Assembly: GCA_902363575.1 (NCBI GenBank)
Contig: CABJAJ010000002.1
Location: forward strand, 434,001-498,000
DNA: 64,000 nucleotides
Direction of reading: 5' to 3'
From: Rikenellaceae bacterium
Lineage (GTDB): Bacteria > Bacteroidota > Bacteroidia > Bacteroidales > Rikenellaceae
Shown here: positions 8,126 to 16,772 of the stretch, in pieces
How the letters are laid out: each line of letters opens with the position of its first letter
Numbering within the stretch: the first letter of the stretch is position 1
Notes under the pieces: generated by a model
Databases searched by the model: none
Told to the model about the DNA's origin: nothing
The model's input: the letters and a program-made list of their open reading frames with translations, nothing else
Position numbers and translations under genes: made by a program

Positions 8126-8167
8126 ACTAAATATCGGCACTAAATTAAAATTGTGCCGATATTTAGT
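8126..8167. promoter_or_regulatory. Operator candidate IR2 (15-bp perfect inverted repeat)
   Basis: ACTAAATATCGGCAC (8126-8140) and its exact reverse complement (8153-8167) flank a 12-base spacer. The inner TCGGCAC/GTGCCGA cores match IR1. The centres of the two repeats are about 88 bases apart, which would suit cooperative binding. Confidence 0.65.
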
Positions 8168-8199
8168 GATTGTTCAATATTGTACAATGACAATTTACC

Positions 8200-8488
8200 A
8201 AATCGTATTTTCCTGTTTTATTGTTGTCACATCTCGTTTATCGGCAGGTCATTCTTTACTCTTTTCGTCGGCGAATGTAGGACGAAGCGCATAATCGCCA
8301 AGCCGCATTGCATTCGGATGACGAAAACAGACTGTTGCACGGTCGGTTTTCTATCCGGGTTTGGCTTATGATGCCACAGCTTCATCCTCTGGCTGCCTCA
8401 AAAAGCTGAAAACAAACCTGCACGGCAAACGAAAGCAGGGAAAAATAAAAATCAGCATGATAGTTCAACCAATTAAAAGTAAACAAGT
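8200..8488 (+). promoter_or_regulatory. Long 5' leader of the 8489 gene, related to other ICE leaders
   Basis: About 290 bases without a convincing gene. The small reading frame inside it (8153-8371) starts in the operator region and has no protein-like character. The end of the leader, with AGGGAAAAATAA followed by TCAACCAATTAAA, matches the end of the leader before parB (16730-16765). It is therefore probably a fourth, more diverged copy of the leader family at 9480, 16421 and 18556. Confidence 0.4.
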
Positions 8489-8713
8489 ATGGTAGAAGAA
8501 ATTAGACAAGACGGCAGAGTGATATTGTCGAGCGAAGACGGTTTTTCCGTCCCTATGATTTTCAACAACCTTTGTGGAAAGAATTTCATTGGCAAAGAAT
8601 ACAAGGACTATATCAGGCATATAGCCTTTGAGGAAATGGGACTTAAGCCGGGTATCGTGTCCCATTATCGGAACGGTGTTCTATATAAGAACGGCACAAT
8701 CCCGGAACTTTGA
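8489..8713 (+). CDS. Small ICE protein, unknown function
   Basis: 74 aa, MVEEIRQDGRVILSS..., with no recognised domain. It follows a long leader and precedes another accessory gene by 57 bases in the same direction. Amino-acid composition is that of a normal soluble protein. Likely an accessory gene of the element's plus-strand maintenance region. Confidence 0.6.
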   Translation: MVEEIRQDGRVILSSEDGFSVPMIFNNLCGKNFIGKEYKDYIRHIAFEEMGLKPGIVSHYRNGVLYKNGTIPEL

Positions 8714-8770
8714 ACAGGTAAACCAAAATAGGAACAGCAAAAATCAAAATTTATACAAATTTATACAGAT

Positions 8771-9403
8771 ATGGAAACAACAACAATTCATCCGGCAGAA
8801 GCCTATCTACGCAACGAACAAAATCCTACATCCTTATATGTAAGGATTGCAGGAAAACGCAGACGGCTGTTTATCAACCGCAACGAAAACGTCATCGGCA
8901 TTATCGCACTCGGAAAACGCAAAAGCGGGTACATCTTCACAGATTGGGCAAGCATTGAGAAGATATACTATCCGTCATCCTCTCCCGAAGATGCAGCGGA
9001 CATAGAAAAGAAACTGGTCTTGAAATACCAGAAACTTGCCCGGCTTGCCACGCATACGAATGATTGGCTTCGCAAAATCGCTAATGCCGATTTGGATAAA
9101 TCCCTCTACGAGAACCGCATCACGACCGGCACACGCATCGACGGCAAGTGTATCGGACTTGCCACCATCGAGAAGTATTGCGGCAGTTGGGATATGGCTC
9201 GTTTCAGAACGGCACTGAAGCAAGGTGAAAAGTTTTCCACCGGACGCTTCGACTTTTGCGGCTATGACGGTACGCTGTGGTGCGAGCCACGCGAAAATGG
9301 CGATATGGCGGCAGGATTCAGCAAAGAGTACCGGAATTGTGGCAACGGCTACTATTATCTGCTTATCAACGATGAATACATGATAGGCTATGACATAGAC
9401 TGA
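8771..9403 (+). CDS. ICE accessory protein, unknown function
   Basis: 210 aa, soluble, no signal peptide or membrane segment. The N-terminus (20-75) is basic, and the C-terminus is rich in aromatic residues and Gly (CGYDGTLWCEP, NCGNGYYYLLINDEY). I recognise it only as a type seen upstream of the methylase-helicase gene in Bacteroidales conjugative elements. A terminator-like hairpin (9427-9457) follows. It is probably co-transcribed with the 74-aa gene. Confidence 0.65.
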   Translation: METTTIHPAEAYLRNEQNPTSLYVRIAGKRRRLFINRNENVIGIIALGKRKSGYIFTDWASIEKIYYPSSSPEDAADIEKKLVLKYQKLARLATHTNDWLRKIANADLDKSLYENRITTGTRIDGKCIGLATIEKYCGSWDMARFRTALKQGEKFSTGRFDFCGYDGTLWCEPRENGDMAAGFSKEYRNCGNGYYYLLINDEYMIGYDID

Positions 9404-9426
9404 GTTATATGCAGGGCAACGACAAG

Positions 9427-9457
9427 ACCGTATCGGGCAAAGTCTCGGTACGGTTTG
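9427..9457 (+). terminator. Hairpin terminator after the 210-aa gene
   Basis: ACCGTATCGGG (9427-9437) pairs with CTCGGTACGGT (9444-9454) through eleven positions, two of them G-T wobbles. The loop is six bases, followed by TTTGTTGTT. It sits 24 bases after the stop codon. Confidence 0.6.
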
Positions 9458-9479
9458 TTGTTCCGATCGACCAACGACC

Positions 9480-9991
9480 TTTTATAAAACTCCTGTTCTC
9501 CCTCTTATAGCCTTACATCCTGCGGCCAGTTTGCTTCAAGCAACCTCACGCATTTTGTGTAACATGTTACATAAAGTGTGTGAAGCCCCTTTTTGCAAAA
9601 GGACGGACACGGACAGACTTGGCATTACAGGGGGCGGGATAAATCCTGCCCTCTGTAGTCCCAAGACAGTCCGTCGGAAAGTCCGTCCCGGCTGACCGCT
9701 TCACTCTTTTACCCATAATCTTTCCTTTTCTAACGGATTCCCATTAAACCCAAGTCCGCTGCCGTGCGACCTACGGGATAGAATTTTCCGCAAAGGTAAC
9801 CGACCGTGCCAATCTTGCCAATGCCGACGTGCCGCCGCGAGTGACACGCAAAAATCTTCCTCTCCCTCTGTCGAGCGTATTTTTCCGGTTCAGCCTTGTC
9901 CGATTGTCCCTCGCCACCTTCCGAAAGCAGAAAAATCTTCCCGGCGGTCGCAAACAGACCGAACAGAGGGAAATAAAAAGAAAGGTTAAAT
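9480..9991 (+). promoter_or_regulatory. Long leader L1 of the methylase-helicase gene
   Basis: About 510 non-coding bases. It shares ordered elements with the leaders at 16421-16766 and 18556-18944: CTCTTATAGCC near 9505, a CGCAAA element near 9790, a CTTCCTCTCC segment near 9855, and GACCGAACAGAGGGAAAT just before the start codon. It also contains the 14-bp palindrome TGTAACATGTTACA (9558-9571) and the large nested hairpin at 9601-9688. A candidate minus-strand promoter lies at 9791-9821. Shared leaders suggest a common regulator or RNA switch for the maintenance genes. Confidence 0.5.
9597..9784 (-). ncRNA. Candidate antisense small RNA within leader L1
   Basis: On the minus strand TTG (9821-9819), a 20-base gap and TACCTTTG (9798-9791) form a good Bacteroides-type promoter. 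Transcription leftwards would pass through a nested hairpin. The outer arms are 9661-9688 and 9601-9622, nearly complementary except for a six-base bulge and two mismatches. The inner stem is 9627-9640 with 9643-9656. TTTT immediately follows the outer arm, as in an intrinsic terminator. The predicted RNA of about 190 bases would be antisense to the leader. No such RNA is known to me here; this is a prediction. Confidence 0.35.
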
Positions 9992-12900
9992 ATGAGTTAC
10001 AACAAATTGAAATCATTGGTGGCAAACGTGGAAGCGATAAAGACAGCGTTACAAATCCACATTCAAGGCAGACAAGCCACACCAGAGGAAAAAGAAACCT
10101 TATCCCAATATTCGGGGTTTGGCGGTATCAAAGAAGTGCTGAACATCGGCACGGACAAGCCTGTAAGTGGCGACATGGAAGAACCGATAAGGCGGTTGCA
10201 GGAACTTATCGACACCTATCCCTATTTCACGGAAGCCATGAAAGCCTCTGTCCTGACAGCGTTCTACACCCCGAAATTCCTTATTGATGTAGTCGCAAAG
10301 CAGATACACGCCACATTCAAGGACAATGAGCTGCAAATGCGCTCATTCCTCGAACCGAGTGCAGGCATTGGCGGTTTCCTCCCGGTAGCCATGTCCGACA
10401 CCTGCGGCTATGCCATTGAAAAAGACCCGGTTTCGGGTCTGATACTCTCCCTGCTGAATGACAACACGGTTACACGGACAGCCGGGTTTGAAACGATAGA
10501 CGAACAGGGTTTTGAACATACGAAATTCGATGTCATAGCCTCCAACATCCCTTTCGGTAACTTCCGTGTGTTCGATGCGGAACTCTGGAAGAAAGGCGGC
10601 ATATACGAGCAGGCTACCAAGACCATACACAATTACTTTTTTGTCAAGGCTTTGGAGCTTTTGAACGAGGGCGGCCTGCTGGCTTTCGTCACATCAAGAG
10701 GTGTGGCCGATACACCAAGCAACAAATTCGTGCGTGAATACCTTGTGAACCATGCCGATTTGATTAGTGCTATCCGTATGCCCGACACGCTTTTCATGTA
10801 CACAAGCGGCATCGAGGTAGGCAGCGATTTACTGATCTTCCAAAAGCATACTCACAAGGCGGCACTCTCGCAGAGGGAACAGCTCTTTTTACAGGTCGGC
10901 AGGGAAAAGGCAGACACGACAGGCGCAATGACCGAATACGCCAACAAACTTTTCACATTACCGAAAACCACCCTCGCCACAGGCAGCCGCATTGCGATGA
11001 ACCAGTACGGCAAGTATGTACGCAAATACCAGTGGCAGGGTGATGAAAACGCCATGTCGCAGTATCTCGCCGCATTGCTCAAACTCGACTTTGGCCGCTA
11101 TTTCCGCAAAAGCCTTTTCACAAGTGAGGGACAGGACGGCATACACACGCAAATGTCCCTTTTCGGCAGTGTGGCCGTTAAGCAGCCACCAAAAGGCAGA
11201 CGAGCCTATACGGACGAGCCGGAAGCGTGGATGAAAGAGGGTGCAATGGTACTGTTTGAGGGGCAGGTGGGCATTATCCGATACCGCAAATCCGAACTAT
11301 ACCAAGAGACGGCCACCGATTTTGTCCCGGTGGACGAGGGCAAGGTGAACACGGAGAGGGCTAACGACTATTTCTCTATCCGCAAGGCATATTTTGAACT
11401 TGCAATCAAAGAGCAGGAGGAACAGACGGAACAGCCGCATTTGCGTGAACGGCTGAACGCTTGCTATGATGCTTTTGTCGCCAAATGGGGCTTTTTCCAC
11501 TCTAATGACAACAAGGAGTTTATCATGCTTGACAGCCTCGGCGTGGAAGTGTTCACGATTGAAATGCAGGTCAAGGGCGACATATTCAAATCCGACATCA
11601 TGCGTGAGCCTGTAGCGTTCAAGAAGATAGACACGACCGTGCAACTGACACCGGGCGAAGCGTTGGCAAGCTGCCTTAACTTTTACGGCTGTGTGGATAT
11701 GGACTATCTGATGCAGACCACAGGCAAGGACGAGGACGAGGTTATCGACGACCTCAAAGGCGAGATATTCTATAACCCTGCCACCGGAGAATGGGAACAC
11801 AAAGGCAAGTTCATAGCCGGAAACGTCATCGCCAAAAGCAAGGAAACAGGCTCTTATCTTCCCGATCTCACAGGCAAGGAAAAGGACTGGACGGAAACCG
11901 CTGTAAAGGCATTGGAGGAAGCCATACCCGAAGCGATACCCTACGAGGAACTCGACATCAACATGGGCGAGCGTTGGATTGACACGAAGCTGTACGCCGA
12001 TTTTGCCACAGAACTTTTCGGAACGGAAACCGATGTGATGTATTTTGACGTGAACGACACCTATTTAGTGCGGCTACAAGGATATTCCCCTGTAGTCTAT
12101 AACACCTATTCCGTAAAGAATTACAACGGAGAGGATTTGTTCGTACACGCCCTGCAGGACACCGTTCCCGAAATAACCAAAGAGATAGAGCGGAACGGCG
12201 AAGCGGTACGAGTGCCGGACGAGGAAGCCATACAGGAAGCGGCCACCAAGATACAGGAGATAAGAAACCGTTTCAACCAGTGGCTCGACTGTCAGCCGAT
12301 AGAGGTAAGGGACGAATTGGTAAGGGTGTACAACGAGCGGTTTAACTGCTATGTCCGTCCGCATTATGACGGCTCGGCACAGACCTTCCCGCAGCTCTCT
12401 TTCGAGAATTTTCCGTATGACAGCCTCTATCCCTCACAGAAAGATGCCATTTGGATGATTAAGCAGAACGGCGGCGGTATCTGCTGGCACGAGGTAGGCA
12501 CGGGCAAGACGATGATAATGTGCGTTTCCGCTTACGAAATGAAACGCCTCGGATTGGTGCAGAAACCGCTCATTATCGGCTTGAAAGCCAATGTTCACGA
12601 AATAGCCGACACGTTCCGCAAGGCTTACCCCTCGGCAAAGGTGCTTTATCCGGGCAAAGAGGATTTCACTCCTGCTAACCGCAAAGAGGTATTCTCGAAA
12701 ATCAAGAACAACAACTGGGACTGCATCATTCTGACACACGACCAGTTCGCCAAGATACCGCAATCGGAACAGACCATGATAGATATATTCACCGAAGAAC
12801 TGGCCGATGTGGAGCGCAATTTGGAAGTCTTGGAACAATCCACCATGCGCTACCGCAGCGGAAAGATGCAGGACGGTCTGGAGAAGCGCAAACAGAACCT

Positions 12901-14965
12901 CGCAGCCAAACTTAAGGAATTGAAAATGAAAATCAACGAGCGGAAAGACGATGCGGTGGACTTTCACTCGATGGGCATAGACCACATATTTGTCGATGAA
13001 TGCCACATTTTCAAGAACTTAATATTTCAGACACGCCACACGAGGGTTGCCGGTATCGGCAATACCAAAGGCTCGCAAAGGGCGATGAACCTGCTGTTTG
13101 CCATCCGTGACATTCAGCACCGGACAGGACGTGACCTCGGCGCAACATTCCTTTCGGGCACGGTGGTTGTGAACGCCCTGACCGAACTGTATGTGATGTT
13201 TAAGTACCTTAGACCAAGAGAATTGCAACGTCAGCAGATTTCTTGCTTCGATGCGTGGGCGGCGATATTTACGCAGAAAACAGCCGATTATGAACTGAAC
13301 GTGACAGGTGCAATCAAGCGTAAAGAGCGTTTCCGCACCTACATCAAAGTGCCGGAACTGGCAATGTTCCTGCGTGAGATTACCGACTACCGCACCGCCG
13401 ACATGATAAACCTCGATGTACCGGATAAAAATGTGCGCTTTCTTTCTCATGCGCCCACTATCCAGCAGGAGGAAATGATAGGCCGTTTGGTTTCCTTTGC
13501 ACACAGCGGACAGTGGGAGGATTTGGGACTTGATACGCCCGAACCCGACAATCTCGACAAGGCAAAAATGTTGGTAGCTACCAATGTGGCACGAAAAATG
13601 GCTCTCGATATGCGTTTGTTGGGCGACAAGTTCAGCGACGATGCCGAAAACAAGGCTTCAATCTGTGCAAGAACAATCTATGAATATTATATGCGCTCAA
13701 ATGAAAACCGGGGTACGCAGTTCGTGTTCAGCGACCTCGGCACATACAAGCCGAATGAGTGGAACGTATATACCGACATCAAAGAAAAGTTGGTGAACCT
13801 CGGTATTCCGACCGATGAAGTGCAGTTTATCCAGTGTGCTACCACCGAAAGGGCAAGAAAACGCCTGTTCGAGGACATGAACAACGGCAAGGTGCGTGTG
13901 CTTTTCGGCAGCACCACCATGTTAGGAACAGGGGTGAACGCCCAGCAGAGGGCTGTAGCGGTGCATCATTTGGAGATTCCCTGGCGACCGGCTGACATGG
14001 AGCAGCGCAACGGCAGGGCGGTACGCAAGGGCAACACCGTGAAACTGTGGGGCGGCAACGTGGTGGATGTGGTGATTTACGGCACGGAAAAGACACTTGA
14101 TGCCTACAAATTCAATTTGCTGAAAAACAAGCAGATGTTCATCAACCAAATCAATAACGGCACAATCGCCGTGCGCCGTATCGACGAGGGCGGCATGGAC
14201 GAGGACAACGGCATGAACTTCGCCGAGTTCGTGGCAATCCTTTCCGGCAACACCGATTTGCTGAACAAGGCAAAACTCGACAACAAGATTATGCAGTTGG
14301 AAAAGGAACAGACCATTTTCAAGAAAGAACGCATCCGTGCCGAGCGGAAAATAACCGCCGGACAGGAAGATATGGCAAAGACACAGCGTACAAAGGCCGG
14401 TTTCATCAAGGATTGGGAATACTTCAACTCTTACGAGGGGACAAAAGTAACACAACTTCTCAACCTGCCACAAGCTACAGCCGAGGAAACAGGCCGGGAA
14501 TTACACCGCATCGCCAAAACCTACCGTAGCGGAGCGTATGGTACGATTGGCACGTTTACAGGGCTGAATTTGCTGGTACGCAGCGAGTACAGCATAAACG
14601 GTACATTTGACCGAAACACGTTCTTTGTCGAGGGGACAAGCGGGCTTAAATACCGTTGTGGACTGACAGGTGCGTTACCGCTTGGCTTCGTGGAATCTGC
14701 TCAATATCCGCAGGCTACACTAAACAAATTGCCCTCACTTATTGAGAAGCAACAAAAGACGGTGGAGCGGATTGAAAGCGAAATCCCCATATTGCAGGAC
14801 ATCGTTGGCCGCCAGTGGAGCAAAGCCGATGAATTGGTAAAACTCAAACTGGAGTGCAAGGAGCTGCAGCGGAAGATTGACGAAAGTCTCAAGGATGCGG
14901 AACGCTCTCTAACTCCATCCGAAACAACGGCTGCCGAATACGAACCTACTACTAAGGCCGCTTAA
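9992..14965 (+). CDS. Methyltransferase-helicase fusion (DarB-like/SNF2 type)
   Basis: 1657 aa. The N-terminal adenine-methyltransferase domain has EPSAGIGG near 118 (motif I) and NIPFGNF near 183 (the N-P-P-F catalytic motif, with I in place of the first P). The helicase core has WHEVGTGKTMIM near 829 (Walker A), FVDECHIF near 998 (DEAH-like box) and a C-terminal helicase motif ending RNGRAVRKG near 1345. A coiled coil follows to the end. Such giant proteins occur on phages and conjugative elements, where phage P1 DarB is the model for protecting incoming DNA from restriction. It probably methylates or remodels the element's own DNA. It stands alone after leader L1 and ends in a terminator. 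Confidence 0.88.
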   Translation: MSYNKLKSLVANVEAIKTALQIHIQGRQATPEEKETLSQYSGFGGIKEVLNIGTDKPVSGDMEEPIRRLQELIDTYPYFTEAMKASVLTAFYTPKFLIDVVAKQIHATFKDNELQMRSFLEPSAGIGGFLPVAMSDTCGYAIEKDPVSGLILSLLNDNTVTRTAGFETIDEQGFEHTKFDVIASNIPFGNFRVFDAELWKKGGIYEQATKTIHNYFFVKALELLNEGGLLAFVTSRGVADTPSNKFVREYLVNHADLISAIRMPDTLFMYTSGIEVGSDLLIFQKHTHKAALSQREQLFLQVGREKADTTGAMTEYANKLFTLPKTTLATGSRIAMNQYGKYVRKYQWQGDENAMSQYLAALLKLDFGRYFRKSLFTSEGQDGIHTQMSLFGSVAVKQPPKGRRAYTDEPEAWMKEGAMVLFEGQVGIIRYRKSELYQETATDFVPVDEGKVNTERANDYFSIRKAYFELAIKEQEEQTEQPHLRERLNACYDAFVAKWGFFHSNDNKEFIMLDSLGVEVFTIEMQVKGDIFKSDIMREPVAFKKIDTTVQLTPGEALASCLNFYGCVDMDYLMQTTGKDEDEVIDDLKGEIFYNPATGEWEHKGKFIAGNVIAKSKETGSYLPDLTGKEKDWTETAVKALEEAIPEAIPYEELDINMGERWIDTKLYADFATELFGTETDVMYFDVNDTYLVRLQGYSPVVYNTYSVKNYNGEDLFVHALQDTVPEITKEIERNGEAVRVPDEEAIQEAATKIQEIRNRFNQWLDCQPIEVRDELVRVYNERFNCYVRPHYDGSAQTFPQLSFENFPYDSLYPSQKDAIWMIKQNGGGICWHEVGTGKTMIMCVSAYEMKRLGLVQKPLIIGLKANVHEIADTFRKAYPSAKVLYPGKEDFTPANRKEVFSKIKNNNWDCIILTHDQFAKIPQSEQTMIDIFTEELADVERNLEVLEQSTMRYRSGKMQDGLEKRKQNLAAKLKELKMKINERKDDAVDFHSMGIDHIFVDECHIFKNLIFQTRHTRVAGIGNTKGSQRAMNLLFAIRDIQHRTGRDLGATFLSGTVVVNALTELYVMFKYLRPRELQRQQISCFDAWAAIFTQKTADYELNVTGAIKRKERFRTYIKVPELAMFLREITDYRTADMINLDVPDKNVRFLSHAPTIQQEEMIGRLVSFAHSGQWEDLGLDTPEPDNLDKAKMLVATNVARKMALDMRLLGDKFSDDAENKASICARTIYEYYMRSNENRGTQFVFSDLGTYKPNEWNVYTDIKEKLVNLGIPTDEVQFIQCATTERARKRLFEDMNNGKVRVLFGSTTMLGTGVNAQQRAVAVHHLEIPWRPADMEQRNGRAVRKGNTVKLWGGNVVDVVIYGTEKTLDAYKFNLLKNKQMFINQINNGTIAVRRIDEGGMDEDNGMNFAEFVAILSGNTDLLNKAKLDNKIMQLEKEQTIFKKERIRAERKITAGQEDMAKTQRTKAGFIKDWEYFNSYEGTKVTQLLNLPQATAEETGRELHRIAKTYRSGAYGTIGTFTGLNLLVRSEYSINGTFDRNTFFVEGTSGLKYRCGLTGALPLGFVESAQYPQATLNKLPSLIEKQQKTVERIESEIPILQDIVGRQWSKADELVKLKLECKELQRKIDESLKDAERSLTPSETTAAEYEPTTKAA

Positions 14966-14989
14966 ACCATAATCATATCTTAACCTTTT

Positions 14990-15031
14990 CCCTCTGTTCG
15001 GTTGCGATAACTCGACAGGGGGATTTTTCTT
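14990..15031 (+). terminator. Hairpin terminator after the methylase-helicase gene
   Basis: CCCTCTGTTCG (14990-15000) pairs with CGACAGGGGG (15013-15022) with one bulge and one wobble, followed by ATTTTTCTT. It lies 25 bases after the stop codon. Confidence 0.6.
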
Positions 15032-15104
15032 GTACTCCGATCTGATGGCGGCAATATCCATTTATATACACCTCCCAAATAGGCTTTACTTCACTGCTAT
15101 ACAG

Positions 15105-15300
15105 TCGATACTAAATGTAGTACATACTAATGTTAGTAAAGTAGGATATCAGGAAATCTCCCGTTGCAAAGGATAGTATGCACTACATTTAGTCAATCAG
15201 TATTTTAGTATAGTAGTAGATACTACGATACTAAAATGTAATAAAGTAGTAAAATAGTACACACTAATCATAGTAAATACTAAAAATAGTAGTATCTTTG
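15105..15300. repeat. TAGTA/TACTA array: candidate centromere and operator of the par genes
   Basis: In about 195 bases I count 11 TAGTA and 5 TACTA pentamers. A perfect 12-bp inverted repeat is included: ACTAAATGTAGT at 15110-15121 with ACTACATTTAGT at 15182-15193. The array ends at the parA promoter. Ribbon-helix-helix partition proteins of the ParG type bind short degenerate repeats upstream of parFG, both as centromere and operator. The protein encoded at 16088 fits that role. Confidence 0.6.
15293..15300 (+). promoter_or_regulatory. -7 element of the parA promoter
   Basis: TATCTTTG matches TAnnTTTG and lies 24 bases before the parA start codon. No good TTTG is visible 19-21 bases upstream, where the TAGTA repeats lie, so activation or repression by the repeat-binding protein is plausible. 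Confidence 0.55.
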
Positions 15301-15324
15301 TATCAGAAATAAAGATAGGAATTT

Positions 15325-16080
15325 ATGGCAAAGATAATCGCTGTTTTGAACCACAAGGGCGGTGTCGGAAAGACGACCACCACCATCAATCTTGCTGCCG
15401 CATTGCAGCAGAAGAAAAAGCGTGTACTGCTCATCGACATGGACGGTCAGGCAAACCTCACGGAATCCTGCGGTCTCTCCATCGAAGAGGAACGGACGGT
15501 GTACGGAGCAATGAAAGGTGAATACCCGTTAACGGTATTCGAGTTAAATAATGGCCTTTCCGTTGTACCGTCCTGCCTTGATTTGTCAGCGGCAGAATCC
15601 GAGCTTATCAATGAGCCGGGGCGGGAATTAATACTGAAAGGGCTGATTGCAAAATTGCTTGAAACCCGTAAATTCGACTATATCCTGATTGACTGTCCGC
15701 CCTCGCTGGGTTTGCTGACACTCAACGCACTTACATCTGCGGATTTCTTGATTATCCCGGTACAGACGCAATTCCTCGCCATGCGCGGAATGGCGAAGAT
15801 TACAAATGTGGTCGAGATTGTCAAAACCCGTTTGAACCCGAATCTGAACATCGGCGGAATTGTCATCACACAGTTTGACAAGCGCAAGACGCTCAACAAG
15901 AGTGTTGCGGAACTCATCAACGAATCATTCTGCGACAAAGTGTTCAAGACCGTCATCCGGGACAATGTGGCATTGGCCGAAGCTCCGATAAAGGGTCTGA
16001 ACATCTTTGAATACAACAAGAACAGCAACGGGGCAAAGGACTACATGGAGTTAGCAAAAGAAGTGTTGAAATTAAAGTAA
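15325..16080 (+). CDS. parA: ParA-family partition ATPase
   Basis: 251 aa, a typical short ParA/Soj. The deviant Walker A KGGVGKTTTTINLAA starts at residue 10, LLIDMDGQAN is motif A' (about 36-45) and LIDCPPSLGLLTLNAL is Walker B (about 117-132). There is no N-terminal HTH, so it resembles ParF or Soj rather than P1 ParA; autoregulation would then fall to the partner protein. It drives segregation of the extrachromosomal form; the homologue in CTnDOT-like elements is called TraA. The next gene starts seven bases after its stop. Confidence 0.93.
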   Translation: MAKIIAVLNHKGGVGKTTTTINLAAALQQKKKRVLLIDMDGQANLTESCGLSIEEERTVYGAMKGEYPLTVFELNNGLSVVPSCLDLSAAESELINEPGRELILKGLIAKLLETRKFDYILIDCPPSLGLLTLNALTSADFLIIPVQTQFLAMRGMAKITNVVEIVKTRLNPNLNIGGIVITQFDKRKTLNKSVAELINESFCDKVFKTVIRDNVALAEAPIKGLNIFEYNKNSNGAKDYMELAKEVLKLK

Positions 16081-16087
16081 AGACGAT

Positions 16088-16342
16088 ATGAGCAAAAGTG
16101 ATTCATTGAAAAACGGCATGAGAAGCGGACTGGACGGCTTGCTGTCATCCACCGGGAAGTCCACGCAAAAGAAAGAGCCTGCACCGGTCAAAGCGGAAAA
16201 AGAACCTGCCGTGCATTGCAATTTTGTTATCGACAAGAGTATTCATACCCGGATGAAATACCTCGCTATCGAGAAGAATATGTCGCTCCGAAATATTGTG
16301 AACGAGGCGATGAAAGAGTATTTGGAAAAGCACGAGAAATAA
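16088..16342 (+). CDS. ParG-like ribbon-helix-helix DNA-binding protein
   Basis: 84 aa. The first half (1-42) is Lys/Ser/Glu-rich and looks disordered. The second half (about 44-80) reads as a ribbon-helix-helix: a short strand CNFVIDKSIHTRM, then two helices YLAIEKNMSLRNIVNEAMKE. This is the architecture of ParG, the centromere-binding partner of ParF. It is translationally close to parA (seven bases) and lies in a two-gene operon downstream of the TAGTA array. In CTnDOT nomenclature it occupies the traB-like position. Confidence 0.75.
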   Translation: MSKSDSLKNGMRSGLDGLLSSTGKSTQKKEPAPVKAEKEPAVHCNFVIDKSIHTRMKYLAIEKNMSLRNIVNEAMKEYLEKHEK

Positions 16343-16379
16343 CCGGGGCGGCAATCCGCCCAATCAACTTTTATACCAT

Positions 16380-16420
16380 ACCGCTATCTTATGGCACATG
16401 TCCACAAGGTAGCGGTTTTC
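16380..16420 (+). terminator. Hairpin terminator after the par operon
   Basis: ACCGCTATCTT (16380-16390) pairs with AAGGTAGCGGT (16406-16416) with one mismatch around a 15-base loop, followed by TTTT. Confidence 0.55.
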
Positions 16421-16766
16421 CCGTTTATACCCCTGGCTGTTCTCCTGCTCTATTCGCCTCTTATAGCTGCAATGCTGCATTTCCCCTTTCTATCCATTCC
16501 TCTTGCCGCTTGTCCGGTCTCGTTCCTGCCATCGCCGGTTGGTTTTCCAGACGCAAATTTGGACTGCCGCGCTTGATTTCATCGCTTTGAAGTGCATTTC
16601 TCGTAAAATTCTTCCTTTCCGTGAAAGAGTAATTTTCCGGAAAAAGCGTTGAAAATAGCTTGTTCGTCAGTCCCTTGAAGCATCTGTAAATCCCAAGCGG
16701 TTCAGGCAGAAAAAAGAACCGAAAAGAGGGAAAAATAACAAAACAAATATCAACCAATTAAATTTT
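16421..16766 (+). promoter_or_regulatory. Long leader L2 of the ParB gene
   Basis: About 345 non-coding bases, clearly related to leader L3 (18556-18944). Shared segments are a C(C/T)TTATAGC element, GCGCTTGAT near 16570, then AAATTCTTCCTTTCC, GAAAGAGTAATT and CGGAAAAAG. Before the start codon comes AGCGGTTC..GAACCG..GAGGGAA. The two copies match along more than 100 bases near 16545-16650. Small frames inside it do not look like proteins. Confidence 0.5.
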
Positions 16767-16772
16767 ATGATT

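Noticed and set aside
8153..8371. 72-codon frame upstream of the 8489 gene
   Set aside because: It starts inside the IR2 operator and occupies the leader. Its composition is not protein-like and no ribosome-binding site is visible.
8330..8420. Possible cobalamin riboswitch near the B12 genes (GCCACAG, CTGGCTGCC)
   Set aside because: It is on the wrong strand and position for cobO. The conserved B12 box and the GCCACTG core arrangement are not present.
15105..15300. CRISPR-like array
   Set aside because: The repeats are five-base motifs with irregular spacing on both strands. There are no 20-40-base repeats with spacers and no cas genes.
16216..16590. 124-codon frame overlapping the RHH gene and leader L2
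   Set aside because: It is out of frame with the RHH gene and extends through the terminator and the conserved leader. It is not a separate gene.
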